NCBI GenBank assembly: GCA_013397845.1
Contig: VZTG01001540.1
Coordinates: 758,754-822,753, forward strand
Source of the DNA: Melanocharis versteri
Taxonomy: Eukaryota; Chordata; Aves; Passeriformes; Melanocharitidae
DNA: 64,000 nt
Direction of reading: 5' to 3'
Made by a program: the position numbers and the translations under genes. This document shows, piece by piece, positions 13,645-25,872 of this stretch. The notes under the pieces were generated by a model, which was given only the letters and a program-made list of their open reading frames with translations, had not been told where the DNA came from and did no database searches. Numbering within the stretch: position 1 is the stretch's first letter; each line of letters opens with the position of its first letter.

Positions 13645-14450
13645 TCACTGTAAGACTACTTCTTCAATTTCATCTTCTAAAGAACCGAGGGTATTAACTC
13701 CTGGCTTGTTCGTAGTGTACTGCAAACGGTGTCTGTTTAGGCTTCTTCCTTCACCAAAAAGCCCACTGTCTTCTTTTACTTTGACTTTACTGTTTTTATC
13801 AACAAAAGGCTTATTACCAGAGTCCCAATCTATGTCCAAAGGTGGTGTATTGTCATTTTTAGAAAGAACAATGGTACTGGCACTGCTTCCAAACAGTTGT
13901 TCCATTAAATTGGACTTCTTTTCTTTTTTACTATCGAAATCTGCATTTTCCTGAACATTTTCTTCTAATTTGTCACTTTTCTGAGTGAGCCAACTTGGTC
14001 TCCCTGATCCCCTCCCAAAGGAAGGTACATAACTACCAAAAGTTAACTCACTACTTAAATCTACAGTCCTTACGTTTCGATGCTTCTGCCCTTGTGCTCT
14101 TGTGCCATCATCCTGACTGTCCTTTACAGGAAATCCATTAGTAACCTTCCCAGGAATCTCAAAGAATGGACTAGTTTTCTCTTTTTTCTCCAGGGAATCA
14201 GATTTTCGTGCTGTATTTATGAGTGGTGCTTGGGAAGCTGGTTTCGTGTTTGTTGTATTTTGAATTTCTCTATCAATTTCTTGCATTTTAGCAAGCAGGA
14301 ACTCTCTTTTTCGCCGCTCTTCCAACGTTTCTGTGCTTTCTCTCTCTACTTCAGTTTTGTGGATTTCTGCCTCCATCTTTATTTTCTTTTCTTTATCCAA
14401 TGAAAAGTTGCTTTCTTTTTTAATTTTGTCATATTCTTTCCTTTGCCACT
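13645..14450 (-). CDS. LCA5: LCA5 terminal coding exon (residues 417-684)
   Basis: The last coding exon follows the acceptor TTTTTTTGCAG and runs to a TGA stop. It encodes a charged helix with RRKREFLLAKMQEIDREIQ, a low-complexity polar stretch, then the conserved C-terminal motifs FGSYVPSF, KKEKKSNLMEQLFG and RSLNRHRL, and an acidic tail. These islands between variable sequence are typical of lebercilin C-termini. The frame is intact to the stop. Confidence 0.96.
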
Positions 14451-17400
14451 CTGCAAAAAAATGTTTGAACAATATTTAAAATGTTTTAATTTTAAAATAC
14501 CTTTATAAGATTTTGAAAATAATGCAAGAAAAAGCCACTGAATTTTTAACATGCTCTTCTATGCACAATGTAATTTTCCTGCTGCAAAAATAAATTCTTC
14601 AAAAATTGCAACTAAATCCAGTCCTGATTCTCTGATAAGATATAAAAGTTTACTGTCATCTTCCAAAGGCAGTAGGACATTATTCATGTTTTAGAATTTT
14701 CAAAGCAATTTGATTTCTGCCAATTGCCTTCCCATTTCCTGAGTTTGAATGAAAATGAATACAACATTACTGATTTTAACAGTTCTGACTTGCACAGTAC
14801 TTTATTTTTATTTGTCATCACCACTGATATTAAGACAGTCCTGGGGTATATGTGTGGGTTCTTTTTTTTTTTTCATAAAGGGAACTATTTCTGTGAAGCT
14901 ATCAGGCCTCAAAGTCATAGGAGTCATCACCTATTTCAAGCAGTGAATAATTTAAAATACCCTGCATCAGCTGCATACAGAAAAGACCTTTACACGAGTG
15001 TTCTGTGCATCACTGTGTGGAGTCAGGGTGACTGCGCACAGCTATGAAGGAACACCAAAGGTACAAAACAGCAACTTATAGACAGAACCTGGAAACACTT
15101 ATATGTAGAAGAAAGAGGAAGCTTCTCAAATATTTCTCTCTTCAAAACATTTTTTCCCCAAGATAACAGATATGTATTTGGCCAAAAGTTGAATATGACT
15201 ACTTGGCCCCTCCAACATAGTGGCATTCGCCTTTGAACACTTCCCTCAAATTTCTGACTTAGTCTTTCACAAAGTTCCATGTTATCTACTGTACTTTGGC
15301 TCAGGCTTTCAGAAACAACCGCAGTAGTTCAGTTAATATCTTTAACATAGATATCGTTTCAATAGCACATCATTATACAAGTTAAGTAAAGAGCCATGCT
15401 TCTGTCTGTAAGGTGGGGAAAATACCAGCTTATACTATATGATGGGTAAGGTGGTTAAATCACCTTATTCAGACATAAAATCAGATTCTTGGCTTATGTA
15501 GGTTGGGATAGAAGACTTTTCACAGGTTTTACCTCTGAAAGCAGCTACAGATTTTTAGAATTCTTGTCATATAGAATAAGTACTACTGTTCATTAACTGT
15601 AATCACTGAAAGAGCTCTTTAACGTGACAGAATGCAGTCCATCTAAAATACTTGAGATTGAGCTGCGCATGTAAGTCATTAAGATGCTGTGGAAACCAAA
15701 TGAATAAAAAAGCAGTATTAAAATATAAGAATAGGAACTGACATTTCTCAAATAGCCCACCAAACGATTCAGATAGCCAGACCTGAATAGAGAAACTAAA
15801 ATTTTAAATTATATAAGGCAGTAGAAAGTACTGAAAAAAAAGGCTGTATTAAGGAAAACAGATTTGTTCTACAATTGTAAAAATCTACTTCCTACCTCAA
15901 TAACATTTAGTAAGTCAGAGATAACATCAGCATTTACCTTCTATGTCATTCTTGTTTCATATAGCACAATCTCTCAGACTCCAATACTTTTTTGTGGGCA
16001 GCATTTTTTGCTGCTGCATACTTAATCACAGCTGAGTACAGGGCACAGATTATTCTATATCCTGTACTTCTTTCTGATTCTTCTTTGCATAATATAACTG
16101 AAAATAATTTTCCACTGTAGTGATCTCTGCAAAATCATTTTGCTCTTCTCACCAGAAACCAGAGCCTCACTTGATTAATATTCTACGGTGCATTTTTCAG
16201 CCTTCAGCTGCCCGTTTCCTTACCGTCAGGAAGTTTTGGAACCCTCTCCTCTAAAGTCTCTATTTCCTGAAAATGTTTCAGTTTCTCTTCCCTCTCCCTG
16301 TCTTGGTCTTGTCTTAGGAGTTCTGTTTGCTCTTTCCATCCTTTGTCTTGAGCTTCTTTTTCCTGAAATAAATTAATAGAAAACTGAAGCTGATGGGGAA
16401 AAAACAGTAAATAAAACAAACAACCTAAAAAAATTGCAAGAACTTCTATGTCATTCTGAAATCACATTCTTACTGCTAAACATAAAATGAGTAAGTCACC
16501 TTAAACCAAACCAGTTTTCATGACCCAGGAGTTTGCCCCCAAAATATTATCACCTCTAGTATACTTTTATACACCTGAAACAAAATGAATAGACAATGAA
16601 TTGCACATTTCAATCGTATTGCACATTTCAGGGAAGTTGCAGCTAGTATGCCATTAAGCAAAATTATCACTCTCAGGGTGGTTCTCTTTAGAAACCAGAA
16701 GTTGTCTTCTTCAAGGAGTTTAATAGAAGGCCACATTTCATCACCTTATTCTCTTAACAAGCAAGCAATTAGTTGCCCTCTACTTGCACAATCTGAACTT
16801 TCCACTCAAGCGAGTGGGTTGTAGATTCAGAAAATTTCATTTTGGTACTTAAATTTATGGAGTATTAAGTAACAAACAATCAAAGAGAAAGGTTTAATCT
16901 TGGATGACAATTTCAGCTAGTGACTATACATACATATGTAAAAGGCAAGAACCTGCAGAAAAGATATTAATATCAGTAGTAAAAATCACTAACACAGAAA
17001 AGTATTGGCAACGAAGTGAAGAGAAAGTCAGCATAGTCCAACACATGGGAGTTAACTTTGTAGGTTGTGCTTATTTTAGAACAAAATAAACTTCTAGATT
17101 ACAAATACACTCCTAAGAGAAACAGCTACTACTTAATGAACAAAGAAAAGATGACTGTTAGCCAAAAAACCTTGAAGTATTTTCCCTTCATGTACAAGGT
17201 TATCATTGTTATATTAAAAAATATAAATTGCATAAGGAGATGGTGGCCAGGTATTTAAAATGCTTGACTTTAAAAACTGATGAAAGCATAGACTACCCAA
17301 ATCTAATTTCCATTATTTAAAGCACTAGCCATATAGAGAACACACAGCTGGATGCCATGAGCTGCACTTGTACCAAATGTGCGGTTCTGTAACTCACGCA

Positions 17401-20400
17401 CCCAAGTATATACTGGAAGAATACATGAAACTACATCCATAGTTACAGAAAGGGTTTGGGAAGAGAGAACATACAAATGTAACTGCCATGAAAAAGCTTC
17501 AGCCCTAACAGGAAGCCAGCCAAGACCATCCTCAGAGCATTATTTCTGAAAAAAGGTCCTAGCCTCATGTAATCAGAATTTGTACAATTTGTACCAGAAT
17601 CTGTGTCATTCTGATTCGTAATACCTTACAAACCTCTGATTTTAGCCTGGGGTCAGAAAAACATTAGCAATAATTCTAATGGTACTATTTTCTACTAAAA
17701 ACAGAAATGGAAAAACAAATAAACCCAAGCATATTGACAAAGCTGGAAAACCAGAAGAAATACCAGCACTGTGACAGCAAGAAGAAGTGTTAGATTTATG
17801 CATTGTAAAATAATTCTGGAAAGTAAAAGAAACCCGAGACAAAACATAATTAAGACCAAAGACAAAACAGAGAGAGGGCAGCCATCACTGTCTAACAGGT
17901 TGCTTAAATAAGCATTAGAAACAAAGAAAAAGGGTGAAAACCAAAAAGAAGTCTTAAAAACTTCAAAGTAACAGTGGCAGTTCTAAAAATTGAGTTAATG
18001 GCTTTCAGTAAGACAGAGAATATGATAAAACCTCAAAAAATGGAGTATATTTCTAGAAAGGTAGATCTTGTCTTAAAGAACAGAATGTTTTTGAAACTAT
18101 ATTTTCTATATATTTACACAGGTATATTTAGACATTTTCTAAAATACAAGCTCTGCATTATACAATCTGATGGGTGAATTATCTAGACTGAGTCTCAAAT
18201 TTTTATGGAACTCACTATTTTAGGAAGAATTCCTTCTTTCTTGTTTACTGTGTCACCACAGACAAGCTCTGGTTCTGGAAGAAGTTCTGCTGGTGAGAAG
18301 CATCTACTGGTCTGTACACCTTTTGTGAGCTGTGGTCTCTTTTTAATATTTTGGTTGTTGGCTGTAGAAAATACAAACTAATTAAATTGTGTTTTCACTT
18401 GAAAATGTCCCACTATATACCTGTCTCTCATTTTTCATGATTTGCAGCAAACAAAGGACTGTATTGAAGTCAGTGGAAATGGAAAGTATTGACGAGTTTC
18501 ACACAGCTGTTTTCAGCACCTGTAAAACCTAATCATAAAAAAATATGCATGCAAAAATTCTACTGAAAAAATAATTTAAACCCCACCTTAACACTACTTA
18601 TAGAGCCAGTACAGCGTACTGAATATTAATTAAAAAGCCCGACAAAATATCTCATTCTTACTGCTTGTCACAGAATCAAATTCATAAAATTAAAATTCAC
18701 TTACTTGAATCTTTGAAAGACATACACTTATCTCTATGGAATGAAATTTAAAAAAATCTGAACCTAAAATGGAATAATGGTAGAGCATCTATAATAAAAC
18801 GAGCAGCAGACAAACTGTTTGAAATACTGGCATTAAATATTTAAAACAGTCCCATAAATTTCTGCTTCTTCTGACAAGTAGATTCTACTGATCCAGTGAA
18901 AGTAGCCTAAGCACACACACAGACTCACACGTATTTATGTGGGTAAGATAAGGTTTGAGACTGTCTTGTCACACCAGAAAAAAATTATGGTGCTGATACT
19001 TTTAGAAGATGATGTTCTGGAACATATATACTCTGAGGAAAAAATGAGTGCAGCTCATCTGACAGACAATACATTTGAATTAGTAAAAAATAAATAAAAC
19101 AGATCACCAAAATATTCTTAGCAGTGAAGATACATATTTTTAAAGCCTCTGTAATTTATTGTCAAGTGACATTATCTATCATCTACTGGAGATTTTACTA
19201 ACAACCTTCCCTCCTCCTTTACCCAGGAACTTCTGGTATGAAAGGAGTTAAAACTGCTGTTTGGTGAAGTTCTGTGTTTTGACTCTGCTGCAGTTACAGT
19301 AGAATCAAAAAACCAATGTGCCCTTCTTTGTAACCAGTGCTGTGTTGAAAGAAGTGCAGAAAGGTAAATGTGCTTGAACAAGCAGCATCAGGGTTGAGCA
19401 CTGAGTGGCATGAAAGGTATAACCGAGCTGAGACATTTCAAAGTGATGCTAAAAATTTTTCTGCTTTTATTGCTTTATACAAGTTACCTCTTTTTCTTTG
19501 TACAATATCTGTGTCTTTTCTAGGTGATGGCTTCAACATACGATTAGCATATATATTTTTTGCTTCAAGTTCTCTTTCTTTTTCCTGTGAATGAAAGGGG
19601 TAGGTATAAAAACGAGTTACTAGTATTTCATTTACCAGTCACTAGCAAAGCTGTAAATTAAATTAAAAATAGATATGGTAAATAGAAACAGAATAAACAA
19701 TTGTTTCAGCCAATGTTTTAAGGATAACAATCACATTCCTAACTGTCTATGCTGTGAGAAAGCAGACAACTTTCTCCCCCCAAAAAACTCCTTAGCAAAA
19801 TATTTTGGGGGAAGAAAAAGCACCTCTGCAGTGAAAATAAAACTAAATGCCAGTGCTTCCATAAACATGAACAGGACTTACGACATGTGCATAGATTGCA
19901 CAGCTGAATTTTAAGTGTTGTGAAGAGTTAAACATTTCAAAGCAAGCAATGATACTTGTCACAGGGCATGTCAGTATCGGTTAGCAGAGGCCCACTGCAT
20001 CATAGAGATAGAGGCATACTTTTCTTTTAGCACATTTACTGAATAAAATACAGAAATGAACAGTGAGTTATCAGAATTCATCTGATATGAAAAGATTTTC
20101 AAACTGTTAACTCTCCACTAACAAATCAGGCTTAAAACACTTACTCTAAACATTTTAGAGCTACGAACACTACTGCTACTTGCTGGATAGCCGGGAGTGT
20201 GGTGAACTTGTGCATCTCCAACATATTGAAACTGGGAGTTTCAAGAAAATTCTCCCTGAAACGAAGTACTTTAGCTTGAGCCTTACTTATTTTTTTCCTA
20301 AAGATAAACTAAGTAGAACATAACAATATTTTAAGTACTTCTATTGAGAATTTGGGCAACAATGATGGTGGTGTGGGGTCCAAATAAACATTTGCACAAA

Positions 20401-23400
20401 TTTAGCAACACACATGGAAATCACAAATACATTATATTAATCCTCATGCAAACCTTCTGTAATGCAAGTCTATTAGTAACAAAGTACTATTTACACCTGC
20501 ATATTTAATTTTAAATTCAAGCCTTCAAAACCTAATTTTCCAGTAGATTTTGTGGTTTATTCTCAATGCTTGGCTATGTATTTGATCTTGCTTTTCTTAA
20601 CTAGTGCTAACAATAATGATTAACACAGAGACATTCCTGTTATAAACACGGTACGGTCAGAGCACAGAACATTACAATTTAATGCAAGAAAAGAACTCAC
20701 ATGTGGTATATAATTAAGTACACATCAGAGAGTGCAGTCACTGGTAAACTATTCAAACCTGATTACAGATACTTCCAAAGATAAAATCCCAGAACATGGT
20801 CAGCAACTTCTATTCCTTTCACATTTTACCTTCAGCTTCTGATTTAGCTGACGAAACTCTTCTTGGAGAACTCTGTTTTCTTCTTGAGCCTCGTACAACT
20901 TTTTTTTCTTTGAATGTAACTCTCGTTGAAAACTGTTACCACTTAATTCAAGGTTTCTTTCCAGATCCTTCAGTTAAAACATAATAATATTTTTTAATAA
21001 CTTAAGTAGTTTTCATAGTCAAGTTACTTAAATAAAATTACAGTAAACCACTGTCTTGGGTTTAGATATTGGCTTGACCATTGCTGTTATACTGAATACA
21101 TTTAAACCTTTAATCCTAACATTGAGGGGGCAAAGCACCTGCAGATGCTGCACCTCATCCTTTTGAGTATGGAGAGGTGATTTGAGGACATAATAGAAAC
21201 TCACACTACTTTCTGCAAGGCTCTTGCCACAGTGAACCTCCAGATCTCTAAGACAAATCTCCTACTGAGGGGTAAGAGAGAGAATCCTCCCCTGAAAGTG
21301 CAGCATTAGAAGGAAGAAAACAAGAAAGAATTTTTAACCTCTCAACTAGAATGTAGCTTGTGATTATGATTTCATTTACATGCCCTCATCTTGTAACAGC
21401 TGTTTTAAGTGAAGATGTGTTGATGAAAGGAGGAAAAAAACTAGCAGAAAATCCCTTACTTACTAAAGCATGATTCATTTTAACATGATCCAGTGCTACA
21501 AATGCTGAAATACCTAATCATGAAAGCACAGATGACAGATGGTGACACTACAGGATGAGGTGGTTTGACTAACTCAGCCGTTTATATCTTGGTACTTTGG
21601 GATTTATTTTATGAAAGCTTAGTTTCCAGCTTAATCTTTGGATTTCCAGATCTATTATCTCTGTAATGTAACTTAGGTTTAATTACTAATATAGACACCA
21701 AACCTTAACGCCATTTTAATGACATATTTTAAGCTAAGAATAGTGTAAAATTTATATACTATATATAAAATAAATCTACTATCAAAATAGTACAACTACC
21801 AACAGATTTAACAGCTTTAACACAATTTTTAAGTAAGATGAGTTTATAGACATATTTACAGTGTAGACATGCTTAGACGCGTTTACAAAAACATAAACAT
21901 TTTGGCTGGACAAAATTAAAATATATTGGACAAATTTCTTATAATGGGTACCCTTAAAAAGGTCTAAAGATTATTTCAGTATTTAAAAAATATGCTGTAA
22001 TTTTGTCCAGCTGAGCTCTTAGATATGCAGAATAGTGGACAATCAAATAGCATATAAATGCTCTTCAAAAATTGAGAAATAATTACTATATAATTTTTTT
22101 TTTTAGAATTCTAGTGTAAAGTTTCCTAAATACCCAGAAAATTTTACAAATTGTTTCTCTCCAAAAGGAGAAACTAGATTGCATAAAGTTGTATTACAGC
22201 TGCATGCACTTCTGAAATGTTATTGATAGGTATAAAAACACTTAAATGCACAAATCCACAGGATATATTCTGACAAAATATGCTTAATCTGTAAACAGAA
22301 ATTTGAATGCATAACCACATCATACGTAACTACACAATCACCTTAGAAATAATTTACTCGATTCTACTTGTGGGTAAACCCAAAAAATACTGGTTTTCTA
22401 TCTGCTCCACAGCTGTGTAAAATTACAATTCATTGTGGAAGAAATATCTGTACCAGAATTTCTTACAAAAAGAAAGTCATCCCACCTTAATTCTTTTTTC
22501 CCTGTCCTCCAGCTTGCTCTCTGCTAAGGCTAGTTTCTTTGCCAGGTCATCTCTTTCAGCAAGGTGCTTATCTGCAGACAGCTTTTTCAGTTTCTGCAAG
22601 ACAGTTTTATTCCTGTACAGTTCATCTTCCGTATCTTTCAGCCGTCTCTCTGTTGCACGTTCTCTCTCCTGAGATTTTCGTAGGCGCTCCCTTAATATTC
22701 TAATCTCATTGTTGTGCCGAGCAAGGAGCTGAGAGATTTCGTTTTCTGTATCTTCAAACTTATTCAAGGCTTTCTCCTGCCTGTGCTGAAGCCTCTTCAG
22801 TGCCCTGTTTTCCTTCTGCAGCTCATCCAGTTTGATGTGGAGTTCAGTCAGTTCATTTCGGAGCTCATTGATTTTCAGCAGCCTAGCAGAAAGAACTCTT
22901 TTTGTAACAAGATCTATATCTTTTGCAGGAGAATCCCTATTGAGGCTCTGAGAACGGAAACCCCACCGTGTCCCTCTTTTGCTCGGTGCATATTTGGCAT
23001 CCAATTTCTTTGTGGCTGAGAGAGGAAAAATAAAAAGCATGTTTACTATTAGACAATGCAGTTTGTCTATTCAGACATCCTTCTTAGAACTAAGCTCTGC
23101 CTGAAACAATCATACAATACTTAGCAGAGATGGCAGCTTTCAAACCAGACAATAAAAGGCATATATATGATAGAGTTATGCTCCTTTTGATAGCTGAAAA
23201 ATGGAGATTTATGTCTGTGATCTACTGTAGGAGGTAATATCTGCAGCCATTAATATAGGACCCTTGTAAAGTAATCATCTGCAAATCGTGTCAGAAATAA
23301 GAGTCATATTTTGTTAATATTTGATACTGTTTATTAAAATGGTTTAGAAATACTATAATGCATACAAAATTATCATATGCTCTTAAAATGGCAACAATTA

Positions 23401-25689
23401 GCTGAGCATTAGCTAGTTATGTATTATGCAAGATGTAATTCTCCCAGACAAATGCAGTAGTATTTTCAAATCCAGCTGCCATGCTTACAGACAAAACAGC
23501 AGATTTCAAAGGCTTAATGCAAAAAGCCTCCAAAGCAAAATTACAAATCCCATGAAAATTCAGTTCTCCCTGAATAATTTATTCTTGTATCACAAGTTAT
23601 TTTCCACACAGCATTCTCATTTGATTACTTGTATGCACCACTCGCATTCCTATTTATTACTATTATTATTATTTTATTGTCATCCCCACATATAAAAGCT
23701 GAACATTTTGTTTCTATCTTATCTGCCTCTCATGCCATGCTCAAAGAATGAATCATATAATCCACTAAAAATATCTCTTAAAACAACTGAATTAATAGAG
23801 AGTGCATAATTCCTAAAGGTACATCAGTGTCCAAAAGAAACACACGGAGCAGCAGTTTGTAATTCTGGGCTGAAAGCTGGGATACAGCAATAGTGCAGTT
23901 ACCTACACACGGACAGTGAGTGTGTGTGACAGCAAATTTTTTCTCCCCTTTGCCACTCTCCCTGTTTCTGTTCTACTGAGAATACTTATCAGCAAAAATA
24001 ACAGCTTAAAAATACCTTCTTATAATTTCCTATAGACATTTTGAAAAATACTCATTTATTTTCTGCTCGGTGCCCATTTTTTCCACAGCTTGGGCAAACA
24101 AAAGAAGGTGTGTTTTTTCCTTTACAAAGAACATTTATGTCACATTCAGGTGTCAAAAGATTATCTAATACATGCACTGCAGGAATGATGCCACTCCTAT
24201 CACCAACTAAGGGAGTTCCCATTAACCCTAGACTTCCAGCCCCTGTAAGAATTTCTACTTATTTAGGGCGAACATAAAATTCCACTACCAATACTGTACT
24301 TTTGATCATATAGTTAAATTGAAGAACAGTGTATTTCAAGACAATGTAATATGACTTTCACAATACCTTCATGTAATAATTATATTCAATTCTGGCTATG
24401 TAATCACAGAACTGGTCACACATTTGCCCTCTCCAAATAAATAGCATGGTGAAACTGCAGTTTTTGGTTCCTAGACAGCTAACCCATGACTAACACAGAG
24501 GAGATGCCACTTCTGAACACAGAGAAGCTCAGCGAAACACCAGTTGCACCAGCATACCCACATTGTCAAGGATCTGAAGAGATACATTATCTGAGTAAAT
24601 TAAAGACTTAAGGTCAGACCTTCTGGCACAGGATAGATTGTAACATTGACCAAATAATTCACACAGTATCAAGCACTTATCAATCAACTAGAACACCTGC
24701 CCAAGAAAGGCAGGACATGCTATGACTACACCAAATAATGTATACAATCATTCGGAACAGGCTGTCAAAGTCTGGCAGAAAGCCTTCACAGCCTTACTTC
24801 AGCCCAGGGCCTGCATAACCAGTCTCTTCTTCTTTGCAGGGATGTTCACCTCCCTACAAACTCTATCAAGAAAGCAGCCTATGTCTGTGAGGGAGCCCAA
24901 AGTGGAGTTGTGTCATCTCAAACTGGAAATATTTTACCCTCAGGGAAGAAGCAGGAAAAACTTTCTTTTGAATCTCCATCTGAACCTAACTTCCACCAAA
25001 AACGTTTTTTTTTTTGCAACATCAGTGGTCTTCTGTTTATCGAAAGTCACAGTATTATCCTGTAAAGGTTAGTCAACTAGACTTCCACAAGACAGATATC
25101 CGTAGGTTATTTGGTCAGGGAAATTTTAACAATTGTCTCTTTTTTACAGACTGCATACTAAGGACTTGCCTTAGGTTCTTGGCCTTGAGTTTTTTGTCAA
25201 TGACAAAAAGAAAGCATCAGCATGATTCAACAGAAGGCAAGTAGAAAAGCCATATTCACTTGTTAAGAAAATTACGAAGAATTCTGAAAATCACCAAAAC
25301 TCCTCCCTATGCAGGAATAGGCTAATTTCAGTTTTCAATGGAGCACCTACTTTCTACCTGCCATCTGTAGCATAATTCACATAAACTGTAGTTGTAGGTG
25401 CTCATAATGCTAGTTTCTCACTTTTGACTTTTCAGAGATAATTAACTCTTTGGAGCAGTTACAAAGCAGCAACTTCTGCTCTCTACCTACCTCGGTAGTG
25501 CAACAGGCTGTTTGAAGTCTGTGTTTTGTGATGTCTTTTTTCTTGATTTGTAGACGGAGAGCTTAGTGCTGGTGACTGGCTGGATGAATTAGATGCATTA
25601 CCTTCATCTGAATAATAGGAGTCACTATTTTTATCTTCGTCTGATTTCCTCTCCTGTTCAGAATCTGGGCTCCTTACTCTTTCTCCCAT
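13645..25689 (-). CDS. LCA5: Lebercilin, complete coding region in seven exons
   Basis: Lebercilin is a coiled-coil protein of the ciliary basal body and photoreceptor connecting cilium. It is linked to intraflagellar transport, and loss causes Leber congenital amaurosis type 5 in humans (known for the family). Seven exons join in frame, at 25491-25689, 22486-23015, 20830-20967, 19488-19584, 18216-18361, 16224-16362 and 13645-14450, giving 684 residues plus a TGA stop. All introns are GT-AG. The product has an acidic, serine-rich N-terminus (1-66), the lebercilin coiled-coil domain (about 100-290), a variable middle (about 322-370), a charged helical stretch (371-470) and conserved C-terminal motifs: FGSYVPSF at 554-561, KKEKKSNLMEQLFG at 591-604, LFGEGRSLNRHRL at 647-659 and an acidic EDEIEEVVLQ end. 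No frameshift or missing exon was seen. The start was chosen because it matches the family N-terminus and has A at -3 and G at +4. Assignment rests on recalled similarity to human LCA5, not on a search. Confidence 0.96.
16224..16362 (-). CDS. LCA5: LCA5 coding exon 6 (residues 371-416)
   Basis: This exon of 139 bases encodes a highly charged, helix-prone segment starting EKEAQDKGWKEQTELL and ending VPKLPD. The acceptor is TTATTTCAG and the donor GTAAGG. The one leftover base (G) joins the AG that opens the next exon to make a glutamate codon, so the product reads PDEWQRKEYDK across the junction. This parallels the human sequence around EDEWEREELDK. Confidence 0.92.
16600..16630 (+). repeat. 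Short direct repeat, 13 bases
   Basis: ATTGCACATTTCA occurs at 16600-16612 and 16618-16630 in LCA5 intron 6. Confidence 0.9.
18216..18361 (-). CDS. LCA5: LCA5 coding exon 5 (residues 322-370), variable region
   Basis: This exon of 146 bases lies between acceptor TTCTACAG and the strong donor GTGAGT. It encodes a less conserved linker containing the recognisable TKGVQT motif. The human counterpart continues longer from this motif (from memory), so this region probably accounts for much of the length difference. The frame is open throughout and joins correctly to both neighbouring exons. Confidence 0.88.
19488..19584 (-). CDS. LCA5: LCA5 coding exon 4 (residues 290-321)
   Basis: This short exon of 97 bases begins EKERELEAKNIYANR, matching the family segment that follows the coiled coil, and ends one base into codon 322. 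The acceptor is TTCACAG and the donor GTAACT. Only phase and homology identify it. Confidence 0.93.
20830..20967 (-). CDS. LCA5: LCA5 coding exon 3 (residues 244-289)
   Basis: This exon of 138 bases (46 codons, phase 0 at both ends) encodes the end of the coiled-coil domain: DLERNLELSGNSFQRE, then a lysine run and LYEAQEENRVLQEEF, ending QKLK. The acceptor is AACTGAAG and the donor GTAAAA. The acceptor has a weak pyrimidine tract, but the encoded peptide aligns with the matching human exon as I recall it. Confidence 0.93.
22486..23015 (-). CDS. LCA5: LCA5 coding exon 2 (residues 67-243), coiled coil
   Basis: This 530-base exon follows the acceptor CTCTCAG and ends with AAG before the donor GTGGGA. 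It encodes a short basic segment containing WGFRSQSLNRD, then most of the lebercilin domain. The domain is a long leucine-, glutamate- and lysine-rich heptad region starting near DLVTKRVLSARLLKINEL. This is the most conserved part of the protein and the clearest family signature. The exon joins in phase at both sides. Confidence 0.97.
23648..23677 (+). repeat. ATT-type microsatellite
   Basis: An imperfect (ATT)n run of about eight units in LCA5 intron 2. Confidence 0.85.
25491..25689 (-). CDS. LCA5: LCA5 coding exon 1 (residues 1-66)
   Basis: Translation starts at the ATG at 25689-25687 (minus strand) in the context AAAATGG. The exon encodes an acidic, serine/asparagine-rich, probably disordered N-terminus beginning MGERVRSPDSEQERK, as in other lebercilins. 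It ends with the first base of codon 67, followed by the donor GTAGGT at 25490. Upstream in the same exon lies 5' UTR; the acceptor is probably CAG at 25875-25873. Confidence 0.95.
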
Positions 25690-25872
25690 TTTTCAGATTT
25701 AATGGCTTTCCAGATTTTTCTCAAAAACTGCTCATTTTGGCACAAAAGATCTTTTAGTTGTCACAGTGGCAGCAGCTGGATTATTTCCTCTGGTTTATCA
25801 TCTTCATCGCCAAGCACGAGATCTCTGCAGTTCAGTTCAGCAAGCAGTAGTTATCATTCAGAATGCATTTTT
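25690..25872 (-). other. LCA5: LCA5 5' UTR portion of the start-codon exon
   Basis: The probable acceptor is TTGTTACAG, ending at 25873. The 183 bases between it and the start codon hold several upstream ATGs (the first at 25868), each followed by an in-frame stop before the main ATG. The exon boundary is inferred from the splice consensus only. Confidence 0.6.
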
